Assembly (NCBI RefSeq): GCF_029338555.1
Contig: NZ_CP119989.1
Span: 310,001 to 374,000, forward strand
DNA from: Halobaculum marinum
GTDB lineage: Archaea; Halobacteriota; Halobacteria; Halobacteriales; Haloferacaceae
DNA: 64,000 nt
Direction of reading: 5' to 3'
Below the pieces are notes generated by a model, which made no database searches, had not been told where the DNA came from, and worked only from the letters and a program-made list of their open reading frames with translations. Shown in pieces: positions 62,085-64,000 of this stretch; position 1 is the first letter of the stretch, and each line of letters opens with the position of its first letter. The translations under genes and the position numbers were made by a program.

Positions 62085-63362
62085 TCAGGCGAACAGTTGC
62101 CGCGCGTCGTCCACGGCCTCAACGAGTTTGTCGATCTCCTCGCGCGTGTTGTAGATATAGAAGGACGCGCGGGCGCTGGCCGGCACCCCGAGTTTGTCGT
62201 GGAGCGGCTGGGTGCAGTGGTCGCCGGCGCGGACGGCGACGCCGTGGTCGTTGAGGATGCTGGAGAGGTCGTGCGCGTGGACGCCGTCGACGTTGAACGC
62301 GACCAGGCCGGCGCGGTCGTCGCCCGGCGGGCCGTAGATGTCCACGTCGTCGTACGCGGTGAGTTCGTCGTAGGCGTACTCCGCGAGCAGTTGCTCGTGG
62401 GCGTGGACGTTCTCCATCCCGAGGTCCTCGAGGTAGTCGATGGCGGCGTGGAGCGCGATGCCCTGCTCGATGACGGGCGTGCCGGCCTCGAACTTCCACG
62501 GGAGGTCCTCCCACTGGGAGTCCTCGAACGTGACCTTCCGGATCATCTCCCCGCCGTACAGGTACGGCTCCATCTCTTCGAGGAGGTGCTCCTTCCCGTA
62601 CAGCACGCCGATGCCCGTCGGGCCGCACATCTTGTGGCCCGAGAACGCGAAGAAGTCGGCGTCGATGGTCTGCACGTCGACGGGCATGTGCGGCACCGAC
62701 TGCGCGCCGTCGACGAACACGAGGCCGCCGTGGTCGTGGACGAGGTCGGCGAGTTCGGCCACCGGGTTCACCGTGCCGAGCGTGTTGGAGACGTGGACGA
62801 CGTTCGCCATCGCGGTGTCGTCGTCGACCAACTCGCGGGCGTGGTCCATGTCGAGGCGCCCGTCCTCGTCGACGCGGATGAAGCGCACGTCCGCGCCGGT
62901 CTTCTTGCCGATCTGTTGCCACGTGACCAGCGAGGCGTGGTGCTCCATCTCGGTGAGGACGACGTTGTCCTCGGGGCCGAGTTCGTTGAGCCCCCACGCG
63001 TACGCGACGAGGTTCTCCGCCTCGGTGGTGTTCTTCGTGAACACGACCTCCTCGCGCCCGTTCGCGCCGATGAACTCGGCGACGCGGTCGTGGGCGTGTT
63101 CGTACGCGGTGCTGGCCTCCTGACTCAGTTGGTGGATGCCGCGGTGGACGTTGGAGTTGTACGAGTGGTAGTAGTCCACGATGGTGTCGACCACCTGGTC
63201 GGGCGTGTGGCTCGTCGCCGCGTTGTCGAGGTACACGAGCGGTTTCGTGTCGCCCTCGCTCTCGCCGGGGACGGTGACGTCGCCGCCGACCTTCCGGTCG
63301 AGGATGGGGAAGTCCTCCCGGACGGCGTCGACGTCGAGCGGATACGATTCCTGGATACCCAT
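62085..63362 (-). CDS. sufS: Cysteine desulfurase SufS
   Basis: 425 residues from ATG at 63362. PLP Lys in FFAFSGHKMCGPTGIGVLYG; active Cys in VAVRAGDHCTQPLHDKLG (short loop, group II). EHHASLVTWQQ and STHGDVN-like segments conserved. Supplies sulfur for Fe-S clusters with SufU. The sufBCD genes are not in the window. Confidence 0.95.
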   Translation of the reverse strand: MGIQESYPLDVDAVREDFPILDRKVGGDVTVPGESEGDTKPLVYLDNAATSHTPDQVVDTIVDYYHSYNSNVHRGIHQLSQEASTAYEHAHDRVAEFIGANGREEVVFTKNTTEAENLVAYAWGLNELGPEDNVVLTEMEHHASLVTWQQIGKKTGADVRFIRVDEDGRLDMDHARELVDDDTAMANVVHVSNTLGTVNPVAELADLVHDHGGLVFVDGAQSVPHMPVDVQTIDADFFAFSGHKMCGPTGIGVLYGKEHLLEEMEPYLYGGEMIRKVTFEDSQWEDLPWKFEAGTPVIEQGIALHAAIDYLEDLGMENVHAHEQLLAEYAYDELTAYDDVDIYGPPGDDRAGLVAFNVDGVHAHDLSSILNDHGVAVRAGDHCTQPLHDKLGVPASARASFYIYNTREEIDKLVEAVDDARQLFA

Positions 63363-63440
63363 TGCCGGAGACACGGGACCGAGGGGTAACATCCCTTCGG
63401 TCGCGGGGAGGCAACGGGGCGAAACCGGCGCGAGGGGGCG

Positions 63441-63641
63441 TCAGTCGTCGGTGTCGACCGCGGCGAACAGGTACGCCGAGGCGTACGACCAGACGGCGTA
63501 CAACCCGACCCCGACGACTGCCAGGGCGAGTCCACCGACGATCAGGTTCCCGGCGAGCACGTCGAGCGCGTACACGATCACCGCGACGGCGACGAGTCCG
63601 AGGAACACGTCCAGTCGGACCAGAAGTTCTGAGTCTGCCAC
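63441..63641 (-). CDS. Two-helix membrane protein, unrecognised
   Basis: 66 residues, helices LDVFLGLVAVAVIVYALDVLAG and LIVGGLALAVVGVGLYAVWSYA. Read after the DUF424 gene, same strand, 41 bp apart. Confidence 0.65.
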   Translation of the reverse strand: MADSELLVRLDVFLGLVAVAVIVYALDVLAGNLIVGGLALAVVGVGLYAVWSYASAYLFAAVDTDD

Positions 63642-63682
63642 GACGGAATCGCGACGCGAGCGGACAAGAAGGCGTCGGCGGC

Positions 63683-64000
63683 CTACAGCCAGAGCAACTG
63701 CGCGTGGAGCGTGCCGCCCACGTCGAGCACGCGCTCCTCGTCGATGATCCCCTCGTCGACGGCGACGCCGACGCAGTCCTCGCCGACGAGGTTCGCCGTG
63801 TCGGCGTCGTACAGGCCCTCGACGACCGCCTCGGCGTCGGCGGGTTCGGCGTCGTCGCCCCCGTAGAACTCCTCACTCACGTCCAGCGACACCGGGCCGT
63901 TCTCGAACGACTCGCCGAGCACGGCAACGTCACACACCGCCACGAGCGTCCCCTCGGGCGTCTCGCGGCGCGTGAGCAGGTAGTCGGCGTCCGCGTCGGC
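63683..64000 (-). CDS. DUF424-family protein, 5' end outside window
   Basis: The frame is open to the right edge, so the visible 105 residues are the C-terminal part: YLLTRRETPEGTLVAVCDV then LGESFENGPVSLDVSEEFYGGDDAEPADAEAVVEGLYDADTANLVG and a final DEERVLDVGGTLHAQLLW. This is DUF424, a small archaeal family of unknown function. A GTG at 63943 exists, but conserved residues lie upstream of it. Confidence 0.85.
   Translation of the reverse strand, partial: ADADADYLLTRRETPEGTLVAVCDVAVLGESFENGPVSLDVSEEFYGGDDAEPADAEAVVEGLYDADTANLVGEDCVGVAVDEGIIDEERVLDVGGTLHAQLLWL

Noticed and set aside
61245-63389. 714-codon + strand open frame across the methyltransferase end, sufU and sufS
   Set aside because: Val/Arg-rich shadow of sufU and sufS, which are secure on the minus strand.
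1-64000. tRNA, rRNA, insertion sequence, prophage or defence genes
   Set aside because: None recognised by reading the intergenic regions and the translated genes; absence of small RNAs cannot be proved without a covariance-model search.

Overview
The window is a stretch of chromosome from a halophilic archaeon (class Halobacteria). The evidence is high GC, strongly acidic predicted proteins, many leaderless genes with a TATA-like box about 27-30 bp before the start codon, and archaeal or haloarchaeal families: archaellum, archaeal GlyRS, eIF2-gamma, Rpo7/Spt4, a Kae1-Bud32 fusion, RadA and the DUF424 and DUF5808 families. The genus cannot be fixed from sequence reading alone. About 73 protein genes were recognised. 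No rRNA, tRNA, CRISPR array, insertion sequence or prophage was seen.

Layout. 1-8 kb: end of GlyRS, a dolichol-kinase-like gene, small membrane proteins, a His-rich CobW-type metallochaperone GTPase, a Get3/ArsA ATPase with a small partner, and the CstA peptide/pyruvate transporter. 8.5-22 kb: a motility block, mostly on the minus strand, read cheY-cheC-cheD / arlCE-arlF-arlG-arlH / arlI-arlJ, with two tandem archaellins and an accessory gene upstream. A small winged-helix regulator, a single-domain KaiC-like ATPase and a HalX response regulator flank it. 22-32 kb: DHH nuclease, EngB, a formyl-THF cyclo-ligase-like protein, a DUF389 membrane protein, a SIMPL lipoprotein, NOG1-type GTPase, then an information-processing run (eIF2-gamma, PIN nuclease, Rpo7, Spt4, dephospho-CoA kinase, S24e, Kae1-Bud32). 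34-48 kb: mixed metabolism (CorA, SDR, HD hydrolase, SOUL, beta-CASP nuclease, FAD monooxygenase, aldehyde:ferredoxin oxidoreductase, GlmM-type mutase, spondin-domain protein). 48-64 kb: HisI, prepilin peptidase, 2Fe-2S ferredoxin, phosphate transporter, a tryptophan-rich pilin-like protein, HtpX with PspAB, RadA, a PTPS/glycosyltransferase/methyltransferase operon, and SufU-SufS.

The main new observation is regulatory. Four motility promoters (archaellin, cheY, arlCE, arlI) each carry an inverted-repeat box, TATC-N6-GATA (GAAA at cheY), whose centre lies 24 bp upstream of the centre of the TATA hexamer. The same arrangement occurs at the promoter of a 30-residue membrane microprotein 24 kb away, and at an orphan promoter that fires into a gene-free region beside arlJ. 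Together these look like an archaellum/chemotaxis regulon; the adjacent winged-helix protein is one candidate regulator. Two genes, arlI and the HalX regulator, sit behind short leaderless upstream ORFs whose stop codon overlaps the gene's start codon, which suggests translational coupling.

Other points of interest are a pilin-like protein whose tail holds 18 Trp in about 60 residues, perfect inverted repeats beside the htpX promoter, a PTPS-like gene lacking the usual Cys in an operon that suggests a glycosylated pterin product, and the absence of rps27ae between rps24e and kae1-bud32.
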